The notes below the pieces were generated by a model. The model did not search any database and was not told the origin of the DNA. It was given only the letters and a program-made list of their open reading frames with translations. Shown piece after piece: positions 63,827-64,000 of a stretch of 64,000 nt of DNA. The stretch covers positions 11,641,899 through 11,705,898 of the forward strand of contig CM063247.1 in NCBI GenBank assembly GCA_032158295.1, written 5' to 3'. This DNA comes from Pycnopodia helianthoides (taxonomy: Eukaryota > Echinodermata > Asteroidea > Forcipulatida > Asteriidae). The translations under genes and the position numbers were made by a program. Positions within the stretch are counted from its first letter, which is position 1, and each line of letters opens with the position of its first letter.

Positions 63827-64000
63827 TTTAACATGTCTACTGCTAAACGTTGACCGTGTCTTCCGTTAAACGTTGACCGTGTCTACTGTTAAACGTTGAC
63901 CGTGTCTACTGTTAAACGTTGATCGTGTCTTCTGTTAAACGTTGACCGTGTCTTCTGCTAAACGTTGACCGTGTCTACTGTTAATCGTTTACCGTGTTTA
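63827..64000. repeat. Tandem array, 23-bp unit, running off the window
   Basis: At least seven units of TAAACGTTGACCGTGTCTAC plus TGT, with C/T and A/T variants. The array continues past the right edge, so its full length is unknown. Confidence 0.9.

Noticed and set aside
63827..64000. CRISPR-like array
   Set aside because: The repeats are directly contiguous without unique spacers and the DNA is clearly eukaryotic.

Overview
The window is animal nuclear DNA: AT-rich, with GT-AG introns, many short inverted-repeat transposon relics, tRNA-derived SINEs and microsatellites. The gene families and the abundant fold-back repeats fit a marine invertebrate deuterostome. An echinoderm, perhaps a sea star, is my best guess. 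That is an inference from repeat style and gene content, not a proof.

Region by region. (1) 1-1164: repeats, including a relic of a non-LTR retrotransposon reverse transcriptase on the minus strand. (2) 1165-17939, plus strand: a multi-exon gene with about ten ankyrin repeats and a C-terminal death domain, an ANKDD1A-like protein. Most ankyrin exons are exactly 99 nt (33 codons, phase 0). There are two charged linker exons and a 9-nt microexon. The 5' end was not resolved. (3) 17940-19492: 3' flank with a 30-bp minisatellite. (4) 19493-37132: a tandem segmental duplication of 8-9 kb units. Each unit carries one intact seven-exon minus-strand gene: a secreted-type CAP (CRISP/antigen 5/PR-1) ectodomain, a linker, one membrane segment, a cysteine-rich juxtamembrane stretch and a cytoplasmic tail with 33-residue repeats, each containing a YREM tyrosine motif. 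Copy 1 encodes about 577 aa and copy 2 about 563 aa. (5) 37133-48639: mostly repeats, including TTAA-flanked palindromic elements, SINE pieces, a long (CAAA)n run and arrays of GGGTCA palindromes. One possible orphan first exon starts at 37475. (6) 48640-50891, minus strand: a three-exon rhodopsin-class GPCR most like the GnRH/corazonin/AKH receptor group. (7) 50892-64000: no confident gene. It holds a possible first exon at 55805, several repeat elements, a 235-bp inverted pair and the start of a 23-bp satellite-like array at the right edge.

I see no operon-like functional link between the genes. The most notable system is the duplicated transmembrane CAP gene pair. Three of the four usual CAP-cavity residues appear to be replaced, while the tail looks built for signalling or trafficking. 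The two units also serve as a natural record of transposon insertions: a SINE, two TTAA elements and a 531-bp inverted-repeat element are present only in unit 2, and a hAT-like element with 8-bp target duplications only in unit 1.
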